Below, piece by piece: positions 1-8,929 of a stretch of DNA of 64,000 nt (its first letter is position 1; each line of letters begins with the position of its first letter). Below the pieces are notes generated by a model. It was given only the letters and a program-made list of their open reading frames with translations, was not told the origin of the DNA and ran no database searches. A program made the translations under genes and the position numbers. This DNA is from Wocania_A spongiicola (GTDB lineage Bacteria; Bacteroidota; Bacteroidia; Flavobacteriales; Flavobacteriaceae): NCBI RefSeq assembly GCF_023502325.1, contig NZ_JAMFLZ010000004.1, forward strand, positions 372,001 to 436,000, given 5' to 3'.

Positions 1-1
1 A

Positions 2-262
2 GAAAAAGCGACTGCAGATAGCGAGTTAAGAAACTGCTATACTTTCGCGGTGAATACAAAGGCGAACAAGGTAGAAATCAAAAAAGCGGTGGAAGCTGCT
101 TATGGCGTTTCTGTTGAAAAAGTTCGTACTATAAATGTCCGTCCAGATAGAAGTACTAAGTTTACAAAAACTGGTATTCAACATGGTAAAACAAATGCTG
201 TTAAAAAAGCAATTGTACAACTGGCGGAAGGTGAAATGATTGATTTATACAGTAACATGTAA
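2..262 (+). CDS. rplW: 50S ribosomal protein L23 (5' partial)
   Basis: L23 binds 23S rRNA near the exit of the peptide tunnel, where trigger factor and SRP dock. The frame is already open at the first base (EKATADSELRNCYTFAVNTK...), so the start codon lies outside the window and the GTG at position 50 is an internal Val codon. The conserved core EIKKAVEAAYGVSVEKVRTI and the C-terminal tail are present; about 86 residues are visible of the usual 96 or so. It is followed 10 bp later by rplB, as in the normal S10 operon. Confidence 0.95.
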   Translation, partial: EKATADSELRNCYTFAVNTKANKVEIKKAVEAAYGVSVEKVRTINVRPDRSTKFTKTGIQHGKTNAVKKAIVQLAEGEMIDLYSNM

Positions 263-272
263 TTAAAGACTA

Positions 273-1100
273 ATGTCAGTAAGAAAATTAAAACCAATCA
301 CACCAGGACAGCGTTTTAGAGTAGTAAACGGTTACGATGCCATTACTACTGATAAGCCGGAAAAGAGTTTACTTGTTCCGAATAAAAGGTCTGGTGGTAG
401 AAACAATCGAGGAAAAATGACCATGCGCTATATTGGTGGAGGTCATAAGAAAAAGTATCGTATTATCGATTTTAAAAGAGACAAAGCAGGAGTTCCTGGT
501 GAAGTAGCTTCAATTCAATACGATCCAAACAGAACAGCTTTTATCGCATTATTGAATTATCAAGATGGTGAAAAAAGATATATTATTGCTCAAAATGGAC
601 TTCAGGTTGGGCAAAATGTAGTATCTGGTAAAGAAGGTGTAGCTCCAGAAATTGGAAATGCAATGCCGCTTAGTGAAATTCCATTAGGAACTATTATTTC
701 TTGTTTAGAGTTGCGTCCAGGGCAAGGAGCTGTTATGGCTCGTAGTGCTGGTGCATTTGCTCAGTTAATGGCAAGAGATGGTAAATTTGCTACGGTTAAA
801 TTACCTTCAGGAGAAACAAGATTAGTGCTTGCAAATTGTATGGCTACAATAGGTGTTGTTTCTAACTCAGACCATCAATTATTAGTTGGTGGTAAAGCAG
901 GTAGAACAAGATGGTTAGGAAGAAGACCACGTACTAGACCGGTAGTTATGAATCCAGTTGATCACCCAATGGGTGGTGGTGAAGGTAAATCTTCAGGTGG
1001 ACACCCACGTTCTAGAAACGGTATTCCTGCTAAAGGTTACAGAACCCGTTCTAAGACAAAAGCAAGTAATAAATATATTGTAGAACGTAGAAAGAAATAA
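273..1100 (+). CDS. rplB: 50S ribosomal protein L2
   Basis: L2 is one of the largest primary 23S rRNA binders and is needed for subunit association and peptidyl transferase activity. At 275 residues it has family length. The N-terminal OB-like part carries GGGHKKKYRIIDFKRDK, and the C-terminal part carries the universally conserved NPVDHPMGGGEGKSSGGHP loop, which includes the histidine near the peptidyl transferase centre. It is translationally close to its neighbours (10 bp after rplW, 3 bp before rpsS). Confidence 0.98.
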   Translation: MSVRKLKPITPGQRFRVVNGYDAITTDKPEKSLLVPNKRSGGRNNRGKMTMRYIGGGHKKKYRIIDFKRDKAGVPGEVASIQYDPNRTAFIALLNYQDGEKRYIIAQNGLQVGQNVVSGKEGVAPEIGNAMPLSEIPLGTIISCLELRPGQGAVMARSAGAFAQLMARDGKFATVKLPSGETRLVLANCMATIGVVSNSDHQLLVGGKAGRTRWLGRRPRTRPVVMNPVDHPMGGGEGKSSGGHPRSRNGIPAKGYRTRSKTKASNKYIVERRKK

Positions 1101-1103
1101 GAC

Positions 1104-1382
1104 ATGGCAAGATCATTAAAAAAAGGACCTTACGTTCATTATAAATTAGAAAGAAAAGTAGCTGCAAATGTTGAAGCTAACAAAAAGACTGTAATTAAAA
1201 CTTGGTCTAGAGCAAGTATGATTACACCTGATTTTGTTGGACAAACTATAGCAGTGCACAATGGCCGTCAATTTGTTCCAGTATATGTTACTGAAAACAT
1301 GGTAGGTCATAAATTAGGAGAATTTTCACCAACACGTTCATTCCGTGGACATGCAGGTGCTAAAAATAAAGGTAAAAAGTAG
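1104..1382 (+). CDS. rpsS: 30S ribosomal protein S19
   Basis: S19 sits in the head of the 30S subunit with S13 and contacts the A-site tRNA region. It is 92 residues, the normal size, with MARSLKKGPYVH at the start and the signature ending in GHKLGEFSPTRSFRGHAG. It starts 3 bp after the rplB stop and is part of the same operon. Confidence 0.98.
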   Translation: MARSLKKGPYVHYKLERKVAANVEANKKTVIKTWSRASMITPDFVGQTIAVHNGRQFVPVYVTENMVGHKLGEFSPTRSFRGHAGAKNKGKK

Positions 1383-1388
1383 TAAGCT

Positions 1389-1796
1389 ATGGGAAGTCGT
1401 AAAAAACAAATGGCAGACGCTATTAAGGAAGCAAAAAAGCATGTTGCTTTTGCAAAACTTAATAACTGTCCTACGTCACCAAGAAAAATGCGCTTAGTAG
1501 CCGATTTAGTAAGAGGTGAAAAGGTAGAAAATGCACTTAATATCTTGAAATTCAACAATAAAGAAGCTTCTGGTCGATTAGAAAAGCTGTTATTATCAGC
1601 TATTGCTAACTGGCAATCAAAAAATGAAGACGCTGATGTTGAATCTGCAGAATTATTTGTAAAAGAGATTAGAGTTGATGGTGGATCTATGTTAAAAAGA
1701 TTACGTCCAGCACCTCAAGGTCGTGCACACAGAATTAGAAAACGTTCTAACCATGTTACATTAGTGGTTGGAGCTAACAATAACACACAAGCTTAA
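1389..1796 (+). CDS. rplV: 50S ribosomal protein L22
   Basis: L22 binds all domains of 23S rRNA, and its long beta-hairpin (here GGSMLKRLRPAPQGRAHR, about residues 96-115) lines the exit tunnel, the site of macrolide resistance changes in other bacteria. The protein is 135 residues, about 20-25 longer than the E. coli form, because of a lysine-rich N-terminal extension before the core (NNCPTSPRKMRLVADLVRG). ATG at 1389 is 6 bp after rpsS. Confidence 0.97.
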   Translation: MGSRKKQMADAIKEAKKHVAFAKLNNCPTSPRKMRLVADLVRGEKVENALNILKFNNKEASGRLEKLLLSAIANWQSKNEDADVESAELFVKEIRVDGGSMLKRLRPAPQGRAHRIRKRSNHVTLVVGANNNTQA

Positions 1797-1803
1797 TAAG
1801 AGT

Positions 1804-2526
1804 ATGGGACAAAAAACAAATCCAATCGGAAATCGCTTAGGAATTATCAGAGGATGGGAATCTAACTGGTACGGAGGAAACGATTATGGTGATAAACTTG
1901 CCGAAGACGATAAGATTAGAAAATACGTTCACGCGCGTTTATCTAAAGCTAGTGTAAGTAGAGTAATTATTGAGAGAACTTTAAAACTTGTAACCGTTAC
2001 TATCACTACTGCAAGACCTGGTATTATTATCGGTAAAGGCGGACAAGAGGTAGACAAGTTAAAAGAAGAGCTTAAAAAGATTACTGGTAAAGAAGTTCAG
2101 ATTAACATCTTTGAAATTAAGAGACCTGAACTAGATTCATTTTTAGTAGCATCAAGTATTGCTCGTCAAATTGAAAATAGAATTTCATACAGACGTGCAA
2201 TAAAAATGGCTATCGCTGCTACAATGAGAATGAATGCTGAAGGAATTAAAATCCAGATTTCTGGTCGTTTAAACGGAGCTGAAATGGCACGTTCTGAACA
2301 CTATAAAGAAGGACGTATTCCTTTATCAACCTTTAGAGCCGATATTGATTATGCTTTAGTTGAGGCACACACTACTTATGGTAGATTGGGTGTTAAAGTA
2401 TGGATCATGAAAGGTGAAGTATATGGTAAAAGAGAACTTTCTCCGCTTGTTGGTTTATCTAAGAAGCAAGGAAAAGGTGGAGCCGGAGGACGTGGTGGAA
2501 ATAAAGGACCTCGTCGTAGAAAGTAA
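1804..2526 (+). CDS. rpsC: 30S ribosomal protein S3
   Basis: S3 lies at the mRNA entry channel. The 240-residue protein starts MGQKTNPIGNRLGIIRGW, the conserved N-terminus. A longer in-frame reading from 1768 would overlap rplV by 29 bp and adds 12 unconserved residues, so I chose ATG at 1804. The KH domain loop GIIIGKGGQEVDKLKEEL is near residues 68-85, and the tail is Gly/Lys/Arg rich (KGGAGGRGGNKGPRRRK). Confidence 0.97.
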   Translation: MGQKTNPIGNRLGIIRGWESNWYGGNDYGDKLAEDDKIRKYVHARLSKASVSRVIIERTLKLVTVTITTARPGIIIGKGGQEVDKLKEELKKITGKEVQINIFEIKRPELDSFLVASSIARQIENRISYRRAIKMAIAATMRMNAEGIKIQISGRLNGAEMARSEHYKEGRIPLSTFRADIDYALVEAHTTYGRLGVKVWIMKGEVYGKRELSPLVGLSKKQGKGGAGGRGGNKGPRRRK

Positions 2527-2547
2527 TTTTTTATAAAGTAAAGAAAA

Positions 2548-2967
2548 ATGTTACAGCCTAAAAGAACAAAATTTCGTAAACAACAAAAAGGACGTATGAA
2601 AGGTATCTCTGGAAGAGGTCATCAACTTTCAAGCGGAACTTTTGGAATAAAATCATTAGACTCGAATTTTTTAACATCGCGTCAAATTGAAGCAGCTCGT
2701 ATAGCCGCTACACGTTACATGAAAAGAGAAGGACAACTTTGGATTAAAATATTTCCAGACAAGCCTATTACAAAAAAGCCTCTTGAAGTACGTATGGGTA
2801 AAGGTAAAGGTGCTGTTGAATATTGGGTAGCTGTTGTTAAGCCAGGAAGAGTTTTATTTGAAATTGGTGGTGTGCCATTAGACGTTGCTAAAGAAGCATT
2901 GCGTTTAGCAGCACAGAAGCTACCAGTTAAAACTAAGTTTTTAATCGCTAGAGATTACGAAGCATAA
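2548..2967 (+). CDS. rplP: 50S ribosomal protein L16
   Basis: L16 organises the A-site side of the 50S subunit. The 139 residues match the family, with MLQPKRTKFRKQQKGRMKG at the start and a conserved KPITKKPLEVRMGKGKGAVEY segment near residues 72-92. It is a normal operon member, 21 bp after rpsC. Confidence 0.98.
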   Translation: MLQPKRTKFRKQQKGRMKGISGRGHQLSSGTFGIKSLDSNFLTSRQIEAARIAATRYMKREGQLWIKIFPDKPITKKPLEVRMGKGKGAVEYWVAVVKPGRVLFEIGGVPLDVAKEALRLAAQKLPVKTKFLIARDYEA

Positions 2968-2980
2968 TTTATTTGATATT

Positions 2981-3172
2981 ATGAAACAATCAGAAATTAA
3001 AGAATTATCTGTAGCTGAGTTACAAGAGAAACTTGGTGAAACAAAAAAGAGTTATTCAGACCTAAAATTAGCGCATGCAATATCTCCTTTAGAAAATCCA
3101 ATTCAACTACGTTCAATAAGACGTACTGTAGCTAGAATTGCGACTGAATTAACTAAAAGAGAATTACAATAA
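2981..3172 (+). CDS. rpmC: 50S ribosomal protein L29
   Basis: L29 is a small two-helix protein next to L23 at the tunnel exit. It is 63 residues, with the typical start MKQSEIKELSVAELQEKL and the motif NPIQLRSIRRTVARIATEL in the second helix. It lies between rplP and rpsQ as expected. Confidence 0.97.
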   Translation: MKQSEIKELSVAELQEKLGETKKSYSDLKLAHAISPLENPIQLRSIRRTVARIATELTKRELQ

Positions 3173-3184
3173 TTCTGCTGAAAG

Positions 3185-3442
3185 ATGGAAACAAGAAATT
3201 TAAGAAAAGAACGTATAGGAGTTGTTACTAGTAATAAAATGCAGAAATCAATTGTGGTTTCTGAAGTTAAAAAAGTAAAACATCCTATGTATGGAAAATT
3301 CGTTTTAAAAACGAAAAAGTACGTAGCACACGACGAACAAAACGATTGCAACGAAGGTGATACTGTAAGAATCATGGAAACAAGACCTTTAAGTAAATCT
3401 AAATGTTGGAGATTAGTTGAAATTTTAGAAAGAGCTAAATAA
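3185..3442 (+). CDS. rpsQ: 30S ribosomal protein S17
   Basis: S17 is a primary 16S rRNA binder with an OB fold. Its 85 residues include RKERIGVVTSNKMQKSIVV and the conserved HPMYGKFVLKTKKYVAHDE stretch, followed by GDTVRIMETRPLSKSKCWRL. The rplN start follows 2 bp after the stop, suggesting coupled translation. Confidence 0.98.
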   Translation: METRNLRKERIGVVTSNKMQKSIVVSEVKKVKHPMYGKFVLKTKKYVAHDEQNDCNEGDTVRIMETRPLSKSKCWRLVEILERAK

Positions 3443-3444
3443 TT

Positions 3445-3813
3445 ATGTTACAACAAGAATCAAGAATAAAAGTAGCAGACAATACTGGAGCAAAAGAAGT
3501 CTTAGTTATCCGTGTTTTAGGGGGAACTAAAAGAAGATATGCTTCTGTAGGAGATAAGATAGTTGTTTCTGTTAAAGATGCAACTCCTAATGGAAACATT
3601 AAGAAGAAGGCAGTTTCTACAGCAGTAGTTGTTCGTACTAAGAAAGAAGTAAGAAGACCAGACGGATCTTATATAAGGTTTGACGATAACGCTTGTGTTT
3701 TATTAAACCCAACGGGTGAAATGAGAGGAACACGTGTTTTTGGTCCTGTTGCTAGAGAACTTCGTGATAAACAATTCATGAAAATTGTATCATTAGCACC
3801 AGAAGTGCTTTAA
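3445..3813 (+). CDS. rplN: 50S ribosomal protein L14
   Basis: L14 is at the subunit interface and forms an intersubunit bridge; it is also the docking site of the silencing factor RsfS. The 122-residue length and motifs MLQQESRIKVADNTGAKE, VRTKKEVRRPDGSYIRFDDN and GTRVFGPVARELRDKQFMKI are characteristic. It begins the classical spc part of the operon. Confidence 0.98.
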   Translation: MLQQESRIKVADNTGAKEVLVIRVLGGTKRRYASVGDKIVVSVKDATPNGNIKKKAVSTAVVVRTKKEVRRPDGSYIRFDDNACVLLNPTGEMRGTRVFGPVARELRDKQFMKIVSLAPEVL

Positions 3814-3828
3814 TACAGAATAATTAAG

Positions 3829-4140
3829 ATGGGAAAGCTTAAAATAAAAACTGGAGATACTGTAAAAGTAATTGCTGGAGATCATAAAGGATCAGAAGGG
3901 AAAGTACAAAAAGTATTTATAGCAAAGAACAAAGCGATTATTGAAGGAGTAAACATGGTTAAGAAACATACTAAACCAAGTGCACAAAACCCTCAAGGCG
4001 GAATCGTAGAAAAAGAAGCAGCTATTCATATATCTAACTTATCATTGTTAACTTCAAAAGGAGAAACTACAAGAGTTGGTTATAGATTAGAAGGCGATAA
4101 AAAAGTAAGATTTTCATTAAAATCTAATGAAGTAATATAG
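3829..4140 (+). CDS. rplX: 50S ribosomal protein L24
   Basis: L24 is an assembly initiator that binds the 5' end of 23S rRNA. The 103-residue protein carries a KOW motif (about residues 6-35: KTGDTVKVIAGDHKGSEGKV) and the conserved GVNMVKKHTKPSAQNPQGGI. rplE follows 2 bp after its stop. Confidence 0.98.
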   Translation: MGKLKIKTGDTVKVIAGDHKGSEGKVQKVFIAKNKAIIEGVNMVKKHTKPSAQNPQGGIVEKEAAIHISNLSLLTSKGETTRVGYRLEGDKKVRFSLKSNEVI

Positions 4141-4142
4141 TT

Positions 4143-4694
4143 ATGGCATATTCACCAAGACTTAAAGAAGAGTATAAAAGCAGAGTAATTGCGGCTCTTA
4201 CAGACGAATTTGGATATAAGAATGTAATGCAAGTTCCTAAACTTACTAAGATAGTTATATCTAAAGGTGTAGGTGCAGCGGTTGCAGACAAAAAGTTAAT
4301 TGACTACGCTGTAGAAGAATTAACAACTATATCTGGACAAAAAGCTATTTCAACATTATCTAAAAAAGATGTTGCATCCTTCAAATTACGTAAAGGTATG
4401 CCAATTGGCGCTAAAGTTACTTTACGTGGTGAGCGCATGTACGAGTTTTTAGATCGTTTAGTTACTTCAGCACTTCCACGTGTTAGAGACTTTAACGGAA
4501 TTAAAGCTACAGGATTTGATGGACGTGGTAACTACAATTTAGGAGTTACTGAACAAATTATATTCCCAGAAATTAACATTGATAAAGTGAATAAAATTTC
4601 TGGTATGGATATTACATTTGTAACGACTGCAGATACTGATAAAGAAGCAAAATCATTATTAACTGAACTAGGGTTACCTTTTAAAAAGAACTAA
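4143..4694 (+). CDS. rplE: 50S ribosomal protein L5
   Basis: L5 binds 5S rRNA and joins the central protuberance to the 30S head. It is 183 residues and includes the conserved RKGMPIGAKVTLRGERMYEF, LPRVRDFNGI and GVTEQIIFPEINIDKV segments. It follows rplX by 2 bp and precedes rpsN by 3 bp. Confidence 0.98.
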   Translation: MAYSPRLKEEYKSRVIAALTDEFGYKNVMQVPKLTKIVISKGVGAAVADKKLIDYAVEELTTISGQKAISTLSKKDVASFKLRKGMPIGAKVTLRGERMYEFLDRLVTSALPRVRDFNGIKATGFDGRGNYNLGVTEQIIFPEINIDKVNKISGMDITFVTTADTDKEAKSLLTELGLPFKKN

Positions 4695-4697
4695 GTT

Positions 4698-4967
4698 ATG
4701 GCTAAAGAATCAATGAAAGCCCGTGAGGTAAAAAGAGCAAAAACAGTAGCTAAATATGCTGAAAAACGTAAAGCTTTAAAAGAAGCTGGAGATTATGAAG
4801 CATTACAAAAGTTGCCAAAAAATGCTTCTCCAATTCGTATGCATAATAGATGTAAATTAACTGGAAGACCTAAAGGTTATATGAGAACATTTGGAATATC
4901 TCGTGTAACATTCAGAGAAATGGCAAACCAAGGTTTAATACCTGGTGTTAAAAAAGCAAGTTGGTAA
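4698..4967 (+). CDS. rpsN: 30S ribosomal protein S14, zinc-free form
   Basis: S14 is a late-assembly protein of the 30S head. The 89-residue protein has the conserved RCKLTGRPKGYMRTFGISR core but only one cysteine and no CxxC pairs. It is therefore the longer, zinc-independent (C-minus) form, like that of E. coli. A 68-bp gap separates it from rpsH; I saw no promoter or terminator there. Confidence 0.97.
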   Translation: MAKESMKAREVKRAKTVAKYAEKRKALKEAGDYEALQKLPKNASPIRMHNRCKLTGRPKGYMRTFGISRVTFREMANQGLIPGVKKASW

Positions 4968-5035
4968 TATTATTTAAATAATCAGGTTTAAGGTTCAAAA
5001 TAGTTTGAAAACCAAAACCACAAAATCAATTCATT

Positions 5036-5434
5036 ATGTACTCAGATCCAATAGCGGATTATTTGACAAGAATTAGAAATGCAGTGCGTGCTAACCACAG
5101 AGTGGTTGAGATTCCTGCTTCTAATTTGAAAAAAGACATAACTAAAATCTTATTCGAACAAGGATATATTTTAAGTTATAAATTTGATGATTCAACTGTA
5201 CAAGGAACAATTAAAATTGCTCTTAAGTATAATAAAGAAACAAAAGAACCAGTAATTAAGAAACTTCAACGCATTAGTACACCAGGTTTACGTAAGTATG
5301 CAGGGTCTAACGAGTTACCACGTATTTTAAACGGACTTGGTATTGCTATTATCTCCACTTCTCACGGAGTGATGACAGGCAAGCAAGCTAAAAGAGATAA
5401 TGTTGGTGGCGAAGTTTTATGTTACGTTTACTAA
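5036..5434 (+). CDS. rpsH: 30S ribosomal protein S8
   Basis: S8 binds helix 21 of 16S rRNA and in E. coli represses the spc operon. The 132 residues begin MYSDPIADYLTRIRNAVRAN and end with the family signature STSHGVMTGKQAKRDNVGGE. I did not detect a clear S8-binding hairpin in the leader of rplE or rplX. Confidence 0.98.
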   Translation: MYSDPIADYLTRIRNAVRANHRVVEIPASNLKKDITKILFEQGYILSYKFDDSTVQGTIKIALKYNKETKEPVIKKLQRISTPGLRKYAGSNELPRILNGLGIAIISTSHGVMTGKQAKRDNVGGEVLCYVY

Positions 5435-5452
5435 TTTTAATACCAGAAAGAA

Positions 5453-5995
5453 ATGTCAAGAATAGGAAATAATCCAGTAGCCATTCCAGAAGGTGTAACA
5501 GTTGACGTTAAAGAAAACGTAGTAACTGTAAAAGGAAAATTAGGAGAATTAACACAGAATTTCGATGCTGTTGAAATTAAAGTTGAAGACGGAAATATTT
5601 TAGTTACACGTTCTTCTGATTCTAAAGAGCAAAAAGCAAAACACGGTTTATACAGATCGTTAATGAATAATATGATTGCTGGTGTATCTAAAGGATGGAC
5701 TAAAGAATTAGAATTGGTAGGTGTTGGTTATAGAGCATCAAACCAAGGACAAAAATTAGATTTAGCTTTAGGTTTTTCTCATAATATTGTATTGAACTTA
5801 GCTCCAGAAGTTAAAGTAGAAACAATAAGTGAAAAAGGTAAAAACCCAATTATTAAACTTACTTCTCATGATAAACAACTTGTAGGACAAGTTGCTGCAA
5901 AGATTCGTGGTTTTAGAAAACCAGAACCTTACAAAGGAAAAGGAATTAAGTTTGTTGGCGAAGAATTAAGAAGAAAAGCAGGTAAATCAGCTTAA
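5453..5995 (+). CDS. rplF: 50S ribosomal protein L6
   Basis: L6 lies near the GTPase-associated centre. It is 180 residues with MSRIGNNPVAIPEGVTV at the start and the C-terminal signature KIRGFRKPEPYKGKGIKF. It is a normal spc-operon member between rpsH and rplR. Confidence 0.98.
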   Translation: MSRIGNNPVAIPEGVTVDVKENVVTVKGKLGELTQNFDAVEIKVEDGNILVTRSSDSKEQKAKHGLYRSLMNNMIAGVSKGWTKELELVGVGYRASNQGQKLDLALGFSHNIVLNLAPEVKVETISEKGKNPIIKLTSHDKQLVGQVAAKIRGFRKPEPYKGKGIKFVGEELRRKAGKSA

Positions 5996-6005
5996 TAATT
6001 AAGTT

Positions 6006-6362
6006 ATGGCATTAACAAAGAACCAAAGAAGAATAAGAATAAAAAACAGAATTCGTAAGGTAGTTTCTGGTACAGAAGCTAGACCGAGATTAACTGTTTT
6101 TAGAAGTAATAAAGAAATTTATGCTCAAATAGTTGATGATGTTAATGGTAAAACCATTAGCGCTGCATCTTCAAGAGATAAAGATATTAGTTCTGCAAAA
6201 GGAAATAAATCAGAAGTAGCTACCTTAGTTGGTAAAGCTGTTGCTGAAAAGGCTTTAAAGGCAGGCGTTGAAACTATTGCTTTCGATAGAGGTGGTTATT
6301 TATACCATGGTAGAGTAAAATCATTAGCCGAAGGTGCTAGAGAAGCAGGACTTAAATTCTAA
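6006..6362 (+). CDS. rplR: 50S ribosomal protein L18
   Basis: L18 binds 5S rRNA together with L5. The 118 residues include the basic N-terminus MALTKNQRRIRIKNRIRKVV, RPRLTVFRSNKEIYAQIVDD and the C-terminal FDRGGYLYHGRVKSLAEGAR signature. rpsE starts 6 bp downstream. Confidence 0.98.
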   Translation: MALTKNQRRIRIKNRIRKVVSGTEARPRLTVFRSNKEIYAQIVDDVNGKTISAASSRDKDISSAKGNKSEVATLVGKAVAEKALKAGVETIAFDRGGYLYHGRVKSLAEGAREAGLKF

Positions 6363-6368
6363 GAAATT

Positions 6369-6893
6369 ATGTTTAAAAAATATAAAAGTGCAGAATTAGT
6401 AAAACCAGGTGGATTAGATCTTAAAGATCGTTTGGTTGGTGTACAAAGAGTTACAAAAGTAACTAAAGGTGGTAGAGCATTTGGCTTTTCAGCAATTGTT
6501 GTAGTTGGTGATGAGGCAGGTGTTGTAGGACAAGGTTTAGGAAAATCTAAAGACGTTGCTAGTGCAATTGCAAAAGCTGTTGAAGATGCTAAGAAAAACC
6601 TAGTTCGTATTCCTATTATTAAAGGAACATTGCCACATGAACAAAAAGGTAAATACGGTGGGGCAAGAGTAAACATTATTCCTGCTGCTCCTGGTACAGG
6701 AGTTATTGCTGGTGGTGCAGTTAGAACGGTTTTAGAGGCAGTTGGAGTACATGATGTATTATCAAAATCTCAAGGATCTTCAAACCCTCATAATGTAGTA
6801 AAAGCAACTTTTGATGCTTTATTACAATTAAGAGACGCTAACGCTATAGCGAAAGACAGAGGTATTTCACTTGAACAGGTTTTTAACGCTTAA
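6369..6893 (+). CDS. rpsE: 30S ribosomal protein S5
   Basis: S5 sits at the mRNA entry site and affects decoding accuracy. The 174-residue protein has the N-terminal double-stranded-RNA-binding-like fold with KGGRAFGFSAIVVVGDEAG, and a C-terminal part with PAAPGTGVIAGGAVRTVLE. It is followed 12 bp later by rpmD. Confidence 0.98.
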   Translation: MFKKYKSAELVKPGGLDLKDRLVGVQRVTKVTKGGRAFGFSAIVVVGDEAGVVGQGLGKSKDVASAIAKAVEDAKKNLVRIPIIKGTLPHEQKGKYGGARVNIIPAAPGTGVIAGGAVRTVLEAVGVHDVLSKSQGSSNPHNVVKATFDALLQLRDANAIAKDRGISLEQVFNA

Positions 6894-6905
6894 TAAAAGA
6901 CAGAA

Positions 6906-7085
6906 ATGGCAAAGATTAAAGTAACAAAAGTTAAAAGCGCAATCAATCGTACGCAAAGACAAAAAAGAACTTTAGAAGCTCTAGGTCTTAAAAAGATTGG
7001 TCAAGTAAAAGAGCATGAAGCTACACCAAATATACTTGGTATGGTTGCTAAAGTTTCACATTTAGTTTCTGTAGAAGAAGCTTAA
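6906..7085 (+). CDS. rpmD: 50S ribosomal protein L30
   Basis: This short gene (59 residues) reads MAKIKVTKVKSAINRTQRQK and continues with the L30 signature ALGLKKIGQVKEHEATPNI. L30 is a small peripheral 50S protein. The frame runs from ATG at 6906 to TAA at 7083-7085, exactly between rpsE and rplO where rpmD is expected. Confidence 0.96.
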   Translation: MAKIKVTKVKSAINRTQRQKRTLEALGLKKIGQVKEHEATPNILGMVAKVSHLVSVEEA

Positions 7086-7100
7086 AAATATAAACTGAAA

Positions 7101-7553
7101 ATGGATTTAAGTAATTTAAAACCTGCAGAAGGTTCAGTAAAAAACCAAGGTAAAAGAATAGGTAGAGGACAAGGTTCTGGAAAAGGAGGTACGGCAACTC
7201 GTGGTCACAAAGGGGCTAAATCTCGTTCTGGTTATTCTAAGAAACTAGGATTTGAGGGTGGTCAAATGCCACTTCAAAGACGTGTGCCTAAGTTTGGTTT
7301 TACTAACATTAACCGTGTAGAGTATCAAGGTGTAAACTTAGATACATTACAACAATTGGTTGATGATAAGAAAATAAAAGAGACAGTAGATTTTGAAACA
7401 TTATTTGCTAATAGATTAGTTGGGAAAAATGACCTAGTTAAAATTTTAGGAAGAGGTGAGTTAAAAGCAAAATTAAAAGTGTCTGCTCATAAGTTTACTG
7501 CTTCAGCAAAAGCTGCTATTGAAGCTGCTGGAGGAGAAGCAATAACATTATAA
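7101..7553 (+). CDS. rplO: 50S ribosomal protein L15
   Basis: L15 has a long glycine/arginine-rich N-terminal arm that threads into 23S rRNA, and a globular C-terminal part. The 150 residues show KRIGRGQGSGKGGTATRGHK and FEGGQMPLQRRVPKFGF, both diagnostic. It lies directly before secY, the normal arrangement. Confidence 0.98.
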   Translation: MDLSNLKPAEGSVKNQGKRIGRGQGSGKGGTATRGHKGAKSRSGYSKKLGFEGGQMPLQRRVPKFGFTNINRVEYQGVNLDTLQQLVDDKKIKETVDFETLFANRLVGKNDLVKILGRGELKAKLKVSAHKFTASAKAAIEAAGGEAITL

Positions 7554-7568
7554 TATTTTATTATAAGC

Positions 7569-8918
7569 ATGAAATTTATAGAATCATTAAAAAATGTTTG
7601 GAAAATAGAAGAGCTGAGAAACAGAATCATTGTTACATTGGGTCTGTTATTAGTTTATCGTTTTGGTGCACAAGTTACATTACCTGGTATTGACGCAGGT
7701 CAACTTGCTGAATACGAAGGTAATTTTGGCGGCGGCGGTTTAGGAGCTATTCTTAATATGTTTACTGGAGGAGCCTTAGCAAGAGCATCTGTATTTGCAC
7801 TAGGTATTATGCCATACATTTCTGCTTCTATTGTTGTGCAATTAATGGGTATAGCTATACCTTACCTTCAAAAATTACAAAAAGAAGGGGCTAGCGGACA
7901 AAAGAAAATAACTCAGATTACACGATGGTTAACCATAGCAATCTGTTTATTACAAGCGCCAGGGTACTTAGCAAGCTTACCAAGTTTAGGTGTTCCACAA
8001 AGTGCATTTTTGTTAGGAACAGGTCCATTGTTTTATTTCTCATCAGTTACTATATTAGTTACAGGGTGTATTTTTGCAATGTGGTTAGGTGAAAAAATTA
8101 CTGATAAAGGTATTGGTAACGGTATTTCATTATTAATTATGGTAGGTATTATAGCTACTTTACCACAGTCATTTATTCAAAATGCGGCAACTAGATTAGA
8201 AGGTAATAATGTAATGTTAATTCTTTTTGAACTAGTGGTTTGGTTTGTAATTATACTAGCTTCAATAATGTTAGTAATGGGTGTCAGAAAAATAGCTGTC
8301 CAATATGCTAGAAGAACTGCTTCTGGTGGTTATGAGAAAAGTGCTATGGCTGGGTCAAGACAATACATTCCTTTAAAGCTTAATGCTTCAGGAGTAATGC
8401 CAATTATATTTGCGCAAGCTATAATGTTTGTGCCTAGTTTAATAGGAGGGTCATCTTTTTTGAAAGACACTACTGTTGGAGCATGGATGCAGACTAACTA
8501 TTCTGATGTTTTTGGATTTTGGTATAATGTAACTTTTGCTTTATTAATTATAGTTTTTACATACTTTTATACAGCTATCACTGTACCTACCAATAAAATG
8601 GCAGACGACTTAAAGCGTAGTGGCGGTTTTATTCCTGGTATTCGTCCAGGTTCTGAAACCTCTGAGTATCTTGATAAAATAATGTCTCAAATAACCTTAC
8701 CAGGTTCTATATTTTTAGCACTTATTGCTGTGTTCCCAGCATTTATTGTTAAGCTTATGGGAGTAGGTCAAGGATGGGCTTTGTTTTTCGGAGGGACATC
8801 ACTATTAATTATGGTTGGAGTTGCAATCGATACTATGCAACAGATAAATTCTTATCTGTTAAATAGACATTATGATGGCTTGATGAAAACGGGTAAAAAT
8901 AGAAAGGCAGTAGCTTAA
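7569..8918 (+). CDS. secY: Protein translocase subunit SecY
   Basis: SecY is the channel of the Sec translocase in the inner membrane. The 449-residue protein has about ten hydrophobic segments and begins with an N-terminal helix (ESLKNVWKIEELRNRIIVTL). Conserved features include GIMPYISASIVVQL in TM2, the cytoplasmic loop YARRTASGGYEKSAMAGSRQ that meets SecA or the ribosome, and LKRSGGFIPGIRPGSETSEY. As in most bacteria it sits in the spc operon after rplO; infA follows by 11 bp. Confidence 0.98.
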   Translation: MKFIESLKNVWKIEELRNRIIVTLGLLLVYRFGAQVTLPGIDAGQLAEYEGNFGGGGLGAILNMFTGGALARASVFALGIMPYISASIVVQLMGIAIPYLQKLQKEGASGQKKITQITRWLTIAICLLQAPGYLASLPSLGVPQSAFLLGTGPLFYFSSVTILVTGCIFAMWLGEKITDKGIGNGISLLIMVGIIATLPQSFIQNAATRLEGNNVMLILFELVVWFVIILASIMLVMGVRKIAVQYARRTASGGYEKSAMAGSRQYIPLKLNASGVMPIIFAQAIMFVPSLIGGSSFLKDTTVGAWMQTNYSDVFGFWYNVTFALLIIVFTYFYTAITVPTNKMADDLKRSGGFIPGIRPGSETSEYLDKIMSQITLPGSIFLALIAVFPAFIVKLMGVGQGWALFFGGTSLLIMVGVAIDTMQQINSYLLNRHYDGLMKTGKNRKAVA

Positions 8919-8929
8919 TATTATAAACT

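Noticed and set aside
1768..1803. Longer rpsC start
   Set aside because: The extra 12 residues overlap rplV and are not conserved; MGQKTNPIG is the universal S3 start.
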